Assembly (NCBI GenBank): GCA_947178455.1
Contig: CAMWYI010000007.1
Span: 1-23,203, forward strand
Source of the DNA: an uncultured Alistipes sp.
GTDB taxonomy: Bacteria > Bacteroidota > Bacteroidia > Bacteroidales > Rikenellaceae
Direction: 5' to 3'
DNA: 23,203 bases
Position 1 is the stretch's first letter. Each line of letters opens with the position of its first letter. This document shows positions 1 to 8,412 of the stretch, piece after piece. A model generated the notes under the pieces. The model worked only from the letters and a program-made list of their open reading frames with translations. It ran no database searches and had not been told where the DNA came from. The position numbers and the translations under genes were made by a program.

Positions 1-1684
1 CGACCGCCAAATCGAAGCTCAACGTCTCGATAATTGAGCCGGGCAGGCAGCGCGAGTGGCCAGCGTAGTCGATTTTGGCCCCTTCGACCATCAGGAAAAA
101 TCCTTTGTTGCCCCGCTCCTGCAACTTTTCGATCGAAGCGCGGGTGGCATCGGCCAACAGGCAGAGATTGCTCTCTTGGGCCGCTTCGTCCATCCGTTCG
201 TCGATGCAGATGACCGGCCCCTTGTCCGCATTGATTTCGTCGACCGAGCGCACGAAGTTGTAATGTTTTTGCAGTTCGCCGACCAAATCGAGGCCGTCGC
301 CCCGCTCGGTGAACTGGCGGATTCCGCTGCCGCAAAGCAGGTCGATGCGGCCGTCGAGCAACCAACGGGTCAGTTCGTCGGAGTTGTCGCGCTCGACCGA
401 GTGGCCGTAGAAAGCCGTCGGCGTGGCATCGACCGCATTGCCGAGCGTCAGCACGCCCACCGAACGGCCCTTGTCGTGGAAATAATCGCTCAACGAGGGA
501 TAAGGCGTTCCGTCGCTGCTCATGGCGATATGGCGATTGTCGTGCCGTTCGCCCGTCGCTAGCGCACTGCCGCCTGCGGCCGAATCGGTAGTAAACGAAT
601 CGAGCGCATGGTTGATTTGCAGCCCGATGTGTTTCATTTGCAGCATCGTAAGCCCCTTGTTGGCATACGACGCGGCCATGATTTGCGGCAGTCCCATCCC
701 GTCGCCGATGAGGTAAATCACATTTTTGATTTTGCCCTTTCCGCCATCGTTGCGGTAGGTGGGCCGGTAGAGTTCGATGCCCTGCGAGAGTTGGAGTTTG
801 TCATTCTGAAAACCTCTGAAATCGCGCGTTGTCTTGTCCAAACGTTTGGTGCCCGTCGTGCCGCCAACGGCATCGCGGTGTTCGCCGATACGGAAATTCT
901 TGTTGCCGAAATCGGCGAAGAAAGCGGCGCAGACGGCCGGATAGTCGGTATTGATGTAGTCCACTCCCATGTTATACAAGGTGTAATAGACCGTCGTGCC
1001 TTCGGGTGCGTTCCAGAAACGGACGGGTTTTCCCAGCGCATGGGCACGGTCGATGACGCCCTCCATGGCGATGCGTTCCGACGGGAGGATGCTCCCCTTG
1101 CCGTTCCAGTGCGTCAGTTCGCGCAGGTTGCCGCTGAACAGCGCGATGCGTTCGAGTTGGGCGGGCGTGTAGGTGCGGTCCCACTCGCCGTCGAATGCAA
1201 TCCATGCGGGATAACGCTCGAAATCGACCGGTTCGGGCACGCGGCCCGTAACGACCACGTGCACTGCCTGCGGACTGCGGGTCGAATCGAACACTTCGGG
1301 CCAGCGGCCCAGCAGCTCGACTACGGCGCATAGCGTGGGTTCGGTCTCCGATTTGAGTTCGACCATCAACTGCAACGGAGCATCGCTGTCGCGGAAGGCC
1401 CGCCCGCCATTGCGTCCAAAGAGCGTCACGAGCGGCTCGACATAGAGCGACTCGAAATCGAAATCGGGTCGCAGGTCGGAGACATCATGACCCACCAGCA
1501 GCCGACCCTCGTGCAGGAATACGTCAGCCTCAATGGAGGACGCCTGCTGCGAATAGGCCTCGTAGAACGGCACACGACGGGTATAATCGTTGTGCGAATG
1601 AATCTGCACGGGCAGTTGAGCCGATGCACCGCCGCTGAAAAGAGCCATTGCGGCGAAAAGAGCGATTTTGCGGATATTTTTCAT
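1..1684 (-). CDS. GDPD-like domain fused to alkaline phosphatase, exported; 3' end outside window
   Basis: The open frame runs from an ATG at 1684 (minus) off the left edge, giving 561 residues without a stop. A Sec signal (MKNIRKIALFAAMALFSGGASA) with a likely SPase I cut after A22 places it in the periplasm. Residues ~27-245 resemble the glycerophosphodiester phosphodiesterase TIM barrel: HSHNDY (H31), E52-x-D54 and GHD (H66) sit where the family's HRG, E-x-D metal ligands and second His belong. Residues ~320-561 are alkaline phosphatase: IGDGMG (D328 metal ligand), TTDSAAGG with nucleophile S368, GHSVERD, and EGAKIDYAGHS (E534, D539, H543). The last zinc-ligand His expected in PhoA lies beyond the window. 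Inferred role: release of phosphate from a phosphodiester or phosphomonoester. It starts 17 nt after the upstream EEP gene and is the last visible gene of the operon. Domain identities are sure; the substrate is unknown. Confidence 0.88.
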   Translation of the reverse strand, partial: MKNIRKIALFAAMALFSGGASAQLPVQIHSHNDYTRRVPFYEAYSQQASSIEADVFLHEGRLLVGHDVSDLRPDFDFESLYVEPLVTLFGRNGGRAFRDSDAPLQLMVELKSETEPTLCAVVELLGRWPEVFDSTRSPQAVHVVVTGRVPEPVDFERYPAWIAFDGEWDRTYTPAQLERIALFSGNLRELTHWNGKGSILPSERIAMEGVIDRAHALGKPVRFWNAPEGTTVYYTLYNMGVDYINTDYPAVCAAFFADFGNKNFRIGEHRDAVGGTTGTKRLDKTTRDFRGFQNDKLQLSQGIELYRPTYRNDGGKGKIKNVIYLIGDGMGLPQIMAASYANKGLTMLQMKHIGLQINHALDSFTTDSAAGGSALATGERHDNRHIAMSSDGTPYPSLSDYFHDKGRSVGVLTLGNAVDATPTAFYGHSVERDNSDELTRWLLDGRIDLLCGSGIRQFTERGDGLDLVGELQKHYNFVRSVDEINADKGPVICIDERMDEAAQESNLCLLADATRASIEKLQERGNKGFFLMVEGAKIDYAGHSRCLPGSIIETLSFDLAV

Positions 1685-1701
1685 GATTTTGTCAATTATA
1701 T

Positions 1702-2553
1702 TCATTCGGTGAATCGGAAAGATGCCTCGACGGGCGCATGGTCGGAGAGATAGCCGTCATCGTACACATCGGGCAGAATGCGGCAGTAATCGCAGGTCAG
1801 CCCCTCACCATAGAAGATGAAGTCGATGAGCGGACGTTCCGCTTCGGGCAACGCCCCGAAGTCCGAAAAACTCCACTCCGAGCCGTGCCGCTCGGCAGCC
1901 GAATGCCATGCGCTGTGCAGCGTATTGTCGCGCAGGACGTGGGCGATGACCGTCGATTGCGGTTCGGCATTGAAATCGCCCGTGAGCAGCACGGGACGGC
2001 CGCCTGACAAGACAGCGATGCGCTGCAACAGCAGCGCGACCCCTTCGCGCCGTGCCGTTTCGCCCACATGGTCGAGGTGGGTGTTGATGAACAGGAACTC
2101 GCGGTCGCCCTTGTCGCGCAGGACAACCCACGTAGCCAAACGTTCGCACGCGCCGTCCCACCCTTTCGAGCCTGCGATTTCGGGGGTTTCGCTCAACCAG
2201 AAAGTGCCCGAATCGAGCAGCGCGAAACGGTCGGTGCGGAAGAATACGGCATTGAACTCGCCTGCGCGGGCACCGTCTTCGCGTCCCACGCCCACCGCGG
2301 TGTAGTCGGACAAACGCGATTGCAGGTCATCGAACTGGTTGCACAGCAACTCCTGCGTGCCTAACAAATCGACCTGCTCCGAGCGAATCAGTCGGCCGAT
2401 GCGGTCGCGACGGAACTGCCAGTTGTCGGCACCGTCTTCGGAATTGTCGTAACGCATGTTGAGCGTCATGACGGTCAAGTCGTCCGGTGCCGCAGCCGTG
2501 CCGCACGATGCACACGCAACCACAACACACAGAATAATAAAAAGTCGTTTCAT
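1702..2553 (-). CDS. Endonuclease/exonuclease/phosphatase (EEP) family lipoprotein
   Basis: This is a metal-dependent hydrolase of the DNase I/EEP fold. The catalytic blocks are in order: TLNMR (N32), GTQE (E68), NTHLDH, TGDFNAEP, LIDFIF and SDHAP (D271, H272). I chose the ATG at 2553 (MKRLFIILCVVVAC) because it opens a clean lipoprotein signal with lipobox VVAC; an in-frame ATG at 2565 would add four residues (MTIH) and cannot be excluded. About 283 residues is usual for the exported Bacteroidetes group, whose members are sugar-phosphate or other phosphoesterases more often than nucleases. The start lies 15 nt past the GH92 stop, and the next gene follows 17 nt downstream, so co-transcription is very likely. 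From memory, a member of this family (BT3783) dephosphorylates mannose phosphate in the B. thetaiotaomicron yeast-mannan locus, which would fit here; that is inference. Confidence 0.9.
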   Translation of the reverse strand: MKRLFIILCVVVACASCGTAAAPDDLTVMTLNMRYDNSEDGADNWQFRRDRIGRLIRSEQVDLLGTQELLCNQFDDLQSRLSDYTAVGVGREDGARAGEFNAVFFRTDRFALLDSGTFWLSETPEIAGSKGWDGACERLATWVVLRDKGDREFLFINTHLDHVGETARREGVALLLQRIAVLSGGRPVLLTGDFNAEPQSTVIAHVLRDNTLHSAWHSAAERHGSEWSFSDFGALPEAERPLIDFIFYGEGLTCDYCRILPDVYDDGYLSDHAPVEASFRFTE

Positions 2554-2568
2554 GTGGATAGTCATCGG

Positions 2569-5448
2569 TTATCGAATGAACAATCGTTCGGCGGGCACCG
2601 GCGCGAACGAATCGCTGTCGGGCAATTGCCAGCCCCACGAGAACTCCTCGCCCTCGTAATCCTCGAAATAGAGCAGCCGGAACGGATACAGCCCCTCTTC
2701 CAGAGCGACACGTCCCGTTGCGGTCACGGCGGCATGCGAGCCGTCGTTGTCCACCACCTTGCGGTCGCCGATGTAGAGCACGCTGCCGTCGTCGCTGCGG
2801 GTGCAGAAACTCCACACGCCGCGCTGCGGAATGCGAATCAACCCCTCGAACACATAACCGAAGTGGTCGGGCTGCGGCGCAGCGGCAATCGAGGGTTCGG
2901 GCATCGTGCCCCGACCTGCCAACCGGCCGCGCACGATGTCGGCCGTGCGGGAGAAAGCGCCTTCGTAATAGCGATATGCCACACCCTGCTTCAGAGCCTC
3001 AACGACAACAGGCCGGAGGAATTCGGCCCGCTCGGCCCGAACGGTCATGATGTTGCTCGGTTCGGCACCCGCCTTGAAAGCGCGGGCCCGCAGCGTCAGC
3101 GAACGGTCGATGCGCAAAGGCGCGGTGTAAAGCGGCGAATCGGGGCCGGGCTGCGACCCGTCGGTCGTGTAGCGGATTTCGGCACCGTCGGTCGTCGTAT
3201 GCAGCTCGACGTCGACCGGTTCCGCGAAAAGGTTGAGGTCGCTGGTCGTGTAGGGCACTGAAACCCGTTCGCCCGTCGTGAACGAATAGGGCCGCGCCGC
3301 TTCGTCGGTGCCACGCGCGGTATTCGGCTGGGCCTGCAACGCGAAATGCAGCTCGCCGCCCTCCATGAGCTGGTCGTAGGTCAGGAAATTGCGTTCGACG
3401 GGGGTTCCGTTGAGCGCTACTGAGGCGATGTAGGTATTGCGCTGCGGACGGTCGGCCGTGATGCGAAGCGTCCGGCCGTTGGCCAGCCGCACGGTGGCTT
3501 CGGGAAAGAGCGGAGTGGTAAGAGCGAACTCCGATGTCCCCGGGCAGACCGGATACAATCCCAGCGCCGAGCAGACGTACCATGCCGACATCTGTCCGCA
3601 ATCCTCGTTGCCGATGATGCCGTCGGGCGTGGGGGCATACATTTCGTCGAGCAGGCGGCGGGTCAGTTCCTGCGTCTTCCACGGCTGGCCCACCCAGTTG
3701 TAGAGGTAAGCCATGTGGTGGCTCGGCTCGTTGCCGTGCACGTATTGGCCCAGTAGTCCCGTGATGTCGCACAGCCCCATATCATCGGGCGATTCGAGCG
3801 TGAAAAGCCGGTCGAGCTCCTGCACGAAGGTCTCGCGGCTGCCGAAAAGCTGTTCCAGCCCCTGCACGTCGTGCGGCACGAAGAAGCGGTATTGCCACGG
3901 CGAAGCCTCGGTGTAGTCGCGTCCGGCGACGAGTTCGTCGAACGGAGCGGCCCACCCTCCGTCGGCCCGACGTCCCCGAAAGAAGCGAACCGAACCGTCG
4001 AACACATGCGCATAGTTGAGCGCACGGGCATAGTAGGTGCGGGCTTCGTCGGTGCGGCCCAGCGCCTCGGCCATGCGGGCGATAGCCCAGTCGTCGTAGG
4101 CGTATTCGAGCGTGCACGATACCGATTCGCGTTTGCTGTCGGCCGGAATGTAGCCCGCAGCGACATAGCTATCCGAACCCTTGCGGTTGATGTTCGACGA
4201 ACGAATCATGGCGTCGAGCGCATGGTGGCCGTCGAAGCCGCGAATGCCCTTCATCCAAGCATCGGAAATGACCGACACGGCATGATAACCGATCATAGTG
4301 CGAGTTTCGCCCGAAGCCAGCGGCCAAATGGGTAGTTCGCCCGTCGCATCGTACATGTCGAGCATGCCCGCAATCATGTCGTTCACGAAAGTCGTGTCGA
4401 CGAGCGTCTGCAACGGATGCCATGCGCGGAACGTGTCCCACAACGAGAGCGTGGTGTAGTAGTTGCGGCCGACGGGCACGCGGCCGATTCGACCGTCGTG
4501 ACGCCGGTACTCGCCCGTCACGTCGTTCATTCGGTTGGGTGTCAGTTTAGTGTGGTATTGTGCCGTGTAGAATATCGTGCGCTGGTCGCGCGTGCCGCCG
4601 CTGACGGTGATGTCGCTCAACGCCTCGCACCACGCCTCGCGGGTGCGGGCATGCACGGCATCGAAATCGAGTTCGGCGGCTTCGGCCAGCCGATTGGTGC
4701 GGGCGTTGTCGATGCTGACCGACGAAAGGCCTACCGCAATCGTGAGCTGCCGCACGTCGGGGGCGAAAGTCAGCACGGCCTGTTCGTTGCCGAGCAGCTC
4801 CACCGATGCGAACGGCTCCGAAAAGCGGGCCGAAAAGTAGACATGATGGTCGTCGACCCACCCTTGCGTGCGCCGCATGCCGCACAGTTCGTCCGATGCG
4901 GTTTGCGTCAATTCGGTGCGGTCGACCCGTTCGTCGGTGATAGTGTGCATCAGGTCGACGACGACCCTGCGCGTTCCCTTGCCGCTGAACGTATAGCGGT
5001 GTACGCCGGTGCGGGGCGCAGCGGTCAGCTCCACTTTCAACCCTTCGGCGGGCAATGCGACGGCATAATAGCCACACGAAGCCCGTTCGTCGCGATGCGA
5101 AAAGACGTAAGCATGGGGCCGGAACGTCCCGTCGGCGACGACCGTGTCGCACAACGTGGGATAAAACAGCACGTCGCCCAAGTCGATACATCCCGTACCG
5201 CTCAAATGGGTGTGCGAGAATCCGTCGATAGTGCGGTCGTCGTAGTGATAGCCGGAACAGGCGTCCCAGTCTCCCGCGCGGGTGTCGGGACTGAGCTGCA
5301 CCATGCCGAACGGGGCGGAAGCGCCCGGATAAGTATGTCCGTGAAATCCCGTACCGATAAACGGGTCTACGCAGTCGATCGGTTCGACGGACTGCGTACA
5401 TGCGGCCGCAGCGAATGCTACGCATGCCGTCAGAAAAATCCTCATCAT
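2569..5448 (-). CDS. GH92 alpha-mannosidase lipoprotein with chitobiase-type and PA14 C-terminal domains
   Basis: GH92 enzymes are calcium-dependent exo-alpha-mannosidases that trim N-glycans and fungal mannan. The signal MMRIFLTACVAFAAAAC gives a lipobox ending at C17, so the mature protein is a lipoprotein. The family signature is clear: VDPFIGTGFHGHTYPGASAPFGMVQ near residue 26, HTHLSGTG near 80, GNEPSHHMAYLYN near 571 (the Glu expected to be the catalytic acid) and GNEDCGQMSAWYV near 612. Residues ~745-800 (EIRYTTDGSQP) match the chitobiase/hexosaminidase C-terminal fold. Residues ~830-958 match PA14 (FEGLIRIPQRGVWSFCTRSDDGSVLYIGDRKVVDNDG), a probable carbohydrate-binding module. At 959 aa it is longer than plain GH92 (~740) because of these two domains. 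First gene of the minus-strand operon. No SusC/SusD pair is adjacent. Linkage specificity cannot be read from sequence. Confidence 0.95.
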   Translation of the reverse strand: MMRIFLTACVAFAAAACTQSVEPIDCVDPFIGTGFHGHTYPGASAPFGMVQLSPDTRAGDWDACSGYHYDDRTIDGFSHTHLSGTGCIDLGDVLFYPTLCDTVVADGTFRPHAYVFSHRDERASCGYYAVALPAEGLKVELTAAPRTGVHRYTFSGKGTRRVVVDLMHTITDERVDRTELTQTASDELCGMRRTQGWVDDHHVYFSARFSEPFASVELLGNEQAVLTFAPDVRQLTIAVGLSSVSIDNARTNRLAEAAELDFDAVHARTREAWCEALSDITVSGGTRDQRTIFYTAQYHTKLTPNRMNDVTGEYRRHDGRIGRVPVGRNYYTTLSLWDTFRAWHPLQTLVDTTFVNDMIAGMLDMYDATGELPIWPLASGETRTMIGYHAVSVISDAWMKGIRGFDGHHALDAMIRSSNINRKGSDSYVAAGYIPADSKRESVSCTLEYAYDDWAIARMAEALGRTDEARTYYARALNYAHVFDGSVRFFRGRRADGGWAAPFDELVAGRDYTEASPWQYRFFVPHDVQGLEQLFGSRETFVQELDRLFTLESPDDMGLCDITGLLGQYVHGNEPSHHMAYLYNWVGQPWKTQELTRRLLDEMYAPTPDGIIGNEDCGQMSAWYVCSALGLYPVCPGTSEFALTTPLFPEATVRLANGRTLRITADRPQRNTYIASVALNGTPVERNFLTYDQLMEGGELHFALQAQPNTARGTDEAARPYSFTTGERVSVPYTTSDLNLFAEPVDVELHTTTDGAEIRYTTDGSQPGPDSPLYTAPLRIDRSLTLRARAFKAGAEPSNIMTVRAERAEFLRPVVVEALKQGVAYRYYEGAFSRTADIVRGRLAGRGTMPEPSIAAAPQPDHFGYVFEGLIRIPQRGVWSFCTRSDDGSVLYIGDRKVVDNDGSHAAVTATGRVALEEGLYPFRLLYFEDYEGEEFSWGWQLPDSDSFAPVPAERLFIR

Positions 5449-5471
5449 GTCCGGTTAGTGTTTTATGTTAA

Positions 5472-5507
5472 CAAATTTAGCGGGTGCCGAAACGGCACAA
5501 GGGGGCA
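5472..5507 (-). promoter_or_regulatory. GH92 operon promoter with 15-bp palindrome in the spacer
   Basis: On the minus strand TAAATTTG (5479-5472) is a perfect Bacteroidetes -7 box (TAnnTTTG), 24 nt upstream of the GH92 ATG. Between it and the expected -33 position lies a perfect palindrome, GTGCCG-AAA-CGGCAC (5484-5498). A protein bound there would cover the promoter, so it looks like an operator; which regulator binds is unknown. The -33 box is weak (CTTG). Confidence 0.6.
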
Positions 5508-5606
5508 AATTGCGCTTTTCCACCCTCATATCGCGCAAATTCGATTTCCGACACGGAGCAGCCGCACAAAAAGCCGCCGGAATTTTTCTTTTTCGCCGAA
5601 AAAAGT

Positions 5607-5614
5607 TAATTTTA
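5607..5614 (+). promoter_or_regulatory. Candidate xylR promoter -7 box
   Basis: TAATTTTA differs from the Bacteroidetes TAnnTTTG only at the last base, with a T-run about 19 nt upstream and the xylR ATG 20 nt downstream. The xylB promoter has the same last-base change and the same following AACC. Confidence 0.4.
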
Positions 5615-5633
5615 ACCGACAAAAATTGCCGCG

Positions 5634-6830
5634 ATGGCGAACATCATCTTTTTAAGCGATTTTTCGGAGGCTTATGCCCGCGAGCTGTTGCAGGGCATTG
5701 CGCACTATGCGCACGACACGGGCCAAGCGTGGAGCCTTTGTCGGTTGCCGCTCTCGATACGCGACCAATTCGGGGTCGAAGCCGTCGTAGAATGGGCCTT
5801 GCGGATGAAAGCCGACGCCGTCATCGGGCAATTCCACAATACGGACAACGTCGAACTCTTCCGCGAAAAGGGTATCATCGTCATCGCCCAAGATTTCAAA
5901 AAACGCTTCACGACGATTCCCAACATCACCGGCCCGCACCGGCTGGCCGGCAAAATGGCGGCTGAATACTTCCTTAAAAAGGGATTCCGCAACTTCGCAT
6001 TCTATGGCACGCGCGATTTCGTGTGGTCCGACGAACGCTATCAGGGTTTTCGGGAGACGATTGCACAGGCCAATCCCGACTTTACGTTCTCGGCACTGCG
6101 GAGTTCGTCCTATACGAGCCTGTGGTTTTACGACCCGATTCGGTTGTCGATGTGGTTGCAATCGCTACCAAAACCGGTCGCGATTATGGCGAGCGACGAC
6201 AACCACGCCTACCAAATCACCGAAGGATGCCGCCAAATTGAGGGGGGGGGAAAGTTCCACATTCCCACAGACATAGCGGTTTTGGGAGTCGATAACGACG
6301 AGAGCATCTGCCGACTTTCGATACCCAATCTTTCCTCGTTGAGCCAGCATGTCGAACAGGGCGGATACGACACCGCCAAACTCATCGACAAGTTGATGCA
6401 CGACCCCGAAGCGGAATACGAAGACATCATGGTGATGCCCTCCGACATCGTGACCCGCCAATCGACCGACATCTATGCCAACAACGACCCGCACATCGCG
6501 GCGGTGCTGCGTTACGTGCACGAAAACATCAGTCAGAAAATTACGGTCGACGACCTCGTGAAATTAGTGCCGCTATCGCGGCGGTTGCTCGAAACCCGCT
6601 TCAAGAAGTGCATGGGCACGTCGATTTACGACTACATCATCCGCATTCGCATCGAGAAGATGAGCCAGCTGCTGCGCGAAGGCATGAACGTTTCGGAGGC
6701 TGCTATGGAGCTGGGATTCTCCGACATCAAGAACATCTCCCGTTCGTTCCGGCAGCTCAAACACGTCACCCCTTCGGAATACCGGCAGCAGGTCATGCTC
6801 AAACGGCGGGACACGGCGAAATCGGAATAG
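5634..6830 (+). CDS. xylR: XylR-type regulator: sugar-binding domain plus AraC HTH
   Basis: This is a cytoplasmic transcription activator of xylose genes in the E. coli XylR family. Residues ~1-275 form a periplasmic-binding-protein-like (LacI/GalR type) ligand domain without the LacI helix-turn-helix (FLSDFSEAYARELLQGIAHYA; IPTDIAVLGVDNDE). Residues ~285-390 are the AraC double HTH (KITVDDLVKLVPLSRRLLETRFKKCMGTSIYDYI; MELGFSDIKNISRSFRQLKHVTPSEYRQQ). The 398-aa length is normal. It sits directly upstream of xylB (73-nt gap) on the same strand and is divergent from the GH92 operon, so it could act on both. Oddity: codons 203-206 are GAG GGG GGG GGA, a run of nine G (6242-6250); gain or loss of one G puts a stop at 6293-6295 or 6274-6276 and removes the whole DNA-binding domain. 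Confidence 0.93.
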   Translation: MANIIFLSDFSEAYARELLQGIAHYAHDTGQAWSLCRLPLSIRDQFGVEAVVEWALRMKADAVIGQFHNTDNVELFREKGIIVIAQDFKKRFTTIPNITGPHRLAGKMAAEYFLKKGFRNFAFYGTRDFVWSDERYQGFRETIAQANPDFTFSALRSSSYTSLWFYDPIRLSMWLQSLPKPVAIMASDDNHAYQITEGCRQIEGGGKFHIPTDIAVLGVDNDESICRLSIPNLSSLSQHVEQGGYDTAKLIDKLMHDPEAEYEDIMVMPSDIVTRQSTDIYANNDPHIAAVLRYVHENISQKITVDDLVKLVPLSRRLLETRFKKCMGTSIYDYIIRIRIEKMSQLLREGMNVSEAAMELGFSDIKNISRSFRQLKHVTPSEYRQQVMLKRRDTAKSE

Positions 6831-6845
6831 CCGACCGAAAAAAAA

Positions 6846-6877
6846 TTTGCACAGTTGCGGCAAAATCGCTACTTTTA
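6846..6877 (+). promoter_or_regulatory. xylB promoter (TTTG-N20-TACTTTTA)
   Basis: TTTG at 6846-6849, a 20-nt spacer, and TACTTTTA at 6870-6877 fit the Bacteroidetes promoter with one mismatch at the last base. Transcription would begin about 6884, ~20 nt before the xylB ATG at 6904. This rules out the longer reading frame that starts at the TTG at 6847, inside the -33 box. Confidence 0.65.
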
Positions 6878-6903
6878 ACCTCCCTAAAACGCAACCTGCA
6901 TCC

Positions 6904-8391
6904 ATGAAAAGTTTAGGTATCGACGTCGGTTCGTCGTCCGTCAAAGTTTCGCTGCTCGACATCGCGACGGGCGAATGCGTCGCCTCGTCGACCAATCCCA
7001 ACACCGAAATGCGCATCGACGCCCCCCGCGCGGGCTGGGCGGAACAAGACCCCGAAATGTGGTGGCACTATGCCTGCGAGGGCATCCGCGCCCTTGCCGC
7101 CGAACACCCCATGCGCGAAGTGGTTTCTATCGGCATCACCTATCAGATGCACGGGCTGACGCTACTCGACCGTGCCGGAAATCCGCTGCGCAAGGCGATT
7201 ATCTGGTGCGATTCGCGGGCCGTCGAAATCGGTGCCGAAGCATTGCAGGGCATCGGGCCGGAGTTCTGTCTGGCGCACACGCTCAACTCGCCCGGAAACT
7301 TCACGGCGTCGAAACTCGCGTGGGTGAAGCGCAACGAACCCGAAATTTTCGCGAAAGCCGCCCACGCGCTGCTGCCGGGCGACTACATTGCCTACCGGCT
7401 GTCGGGCGAAATAGGGACTTCGGTCAGCGGCCTTTCGGAACAAATTCTGTGGGACTTCAAGGAGGAACGCCGCGCCGACTTCGTAGCCGATTATTACGGC
7501 ATTCCGCACGACCTCATCCCCGAAGCGGGCGTCTCCATCGGCATTCAGGCCCGCACGAACCGCACGACCGAAGAACAGCTCGGCATTCCGCAAGGCACTC
7601 CTATTTCTTATCGCGCAGGCGACCAGCCCAACAACGCCTTTTCGCTCAACGTCATGGAAGCGGGCGAAATCGCTGCGACGGGCGGCACGAGCGGTGTCGT
7701 CTATGGTGTGGTCGACACGCCCCGCGCCGACCCGCTGTCGCGCGTCAACACTTTCGTACACGTCAATCACCGGCCCGACGCGCCGCGTTACGGTATTCTG
7801 CTGTGCATCAACGGCACGGGCATCCTCAATGCGTGGGTGCGGCGCAACGTCGTGCAGCAAACGGCCGACTACGCGCAGATGAACGACCTCGCCGAGCAGG
7901 TTCCAGCCGGTTCGGAGGGGTTGCTGGTACTGCCATTCGGCAACGGAGCCGAGCGCGTGCTCGAAAACCGCACGACGGGAGCCGGCATCGTCGGCATCGA
8001 CCTCAATCGCCACACGACGGCCCACATTCTGCGGGCTGCGCAGGAGGGCATCGCCTATTCGTTCCGTTACGGCATCGACATCATGCGCGGCATGGGGTTG
8101 AAACCCGATGTCATCCGCGCAGGCAAGGCCAATTTATTCCTCTCGCCGCTGTTCCGCCGCACGCTGGCCACGCTGACCGGCGCCCGCATTGAGCTGTTCA
8201 ACACCGACGGCGCGCTGGGTGCGGCACGCGGAGCCGCTTTGGGTGCAGGGCTCTACCAATCGCGCGAGGAGGCGTTCGCCTCGCTGCGCCGACTGGAAAC
8301 GGTGGAACCCGTCGCCGCCGACCGCGAAGCGTTGGAAGCGGGCTATGCCGCATGGTGCCGCGCGGTGGAATCGAAACTCAACGAACAATAA
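6904..8391 (+). CDS. xylB: Xylulokinase (FGGY family)
   Basis: It phosphorylates D-xylulose with ATP to xylulose 5-phosphate, feeding the pentose phosphate pathway. FGGY kinase features are present: the N-terminal phosphate-binding GIDVGSSSVKVSLLD (residues 4-18), the substrate-side YQMHGLTLLD and IIWCDSRA, ATGGTSGVVYGV at ~260 and the C-terminal FNTDGALGAARGAALGAG. The 495-residue length is typical. The start at 6904 is chosen because it places the actin-like fold at residue 4 and lies just after the promoter at 6846-6877. The stop is 21 nt before xylA, so both are one transcript. FGGY substrate choice is hard to read from sequence alone; the xylulose assignment rests on the xylA neighbour and the XylR regulator. 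Confidence 0.93.
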   Translation: MKSLGIDVGSSSVKVSLLDIATGECVASSTNPNTEMRIDAPRAGWAEQDPEMWWHYACEGIRALAAEHPMREVVSIGITYQMHGLTLLDRAGNPLRKAIIWCDSRAVEIGAEALQGIGPEFCLAHTLNSPGNFTASKLAWVKRNEPEIFAKAAHALLPGDYIAYRLSGEIGTSVSGLSEQILWDFKEERRADFVADYYGIPHDLIPEAGVSIGIQARTNRTTEEQLGIPQGTPISYRAGDQPNNAFSLNVMEAGEIAATGGTSGVVYGVVDTPRADPLSRVNTFVHVNHRPDAPRYGILLCINGTGILNAWVRRNVVQQTADYAQMNDLAEQVPAGSEGLLVLPFGNGAERVLENRTTGAGIVGIDLNRHTTAHILRAAQEGIAYSFRYGIDIMRGMGLKPDVIRAGKANLFLSPLFRRTLATLTGARIELFNTDGALGAARGAALGAGLYQSREEAFASLRRLETVEPVAADREALEAGYAAWCRAVESKLNEQ

Positions 8392-8412
8392 CCTAAATAA
8401 CAACACACGAAA

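Noticed and set aside
4417..5655. 412-aa plus-strand open frame opposite the GH92 start
   Set aside because: Antisense of a certain GH92 gene; it also runs across the GH92 promoter and the xylR start. No domain seen.
6847..6903. 19-codon N-terminal extension of xylB from a TTG start
   Set aside because: The TTG lies inside the -33 box and upstream of the predicted transcription start; the FGGY domain begins at the ATG at 6904.
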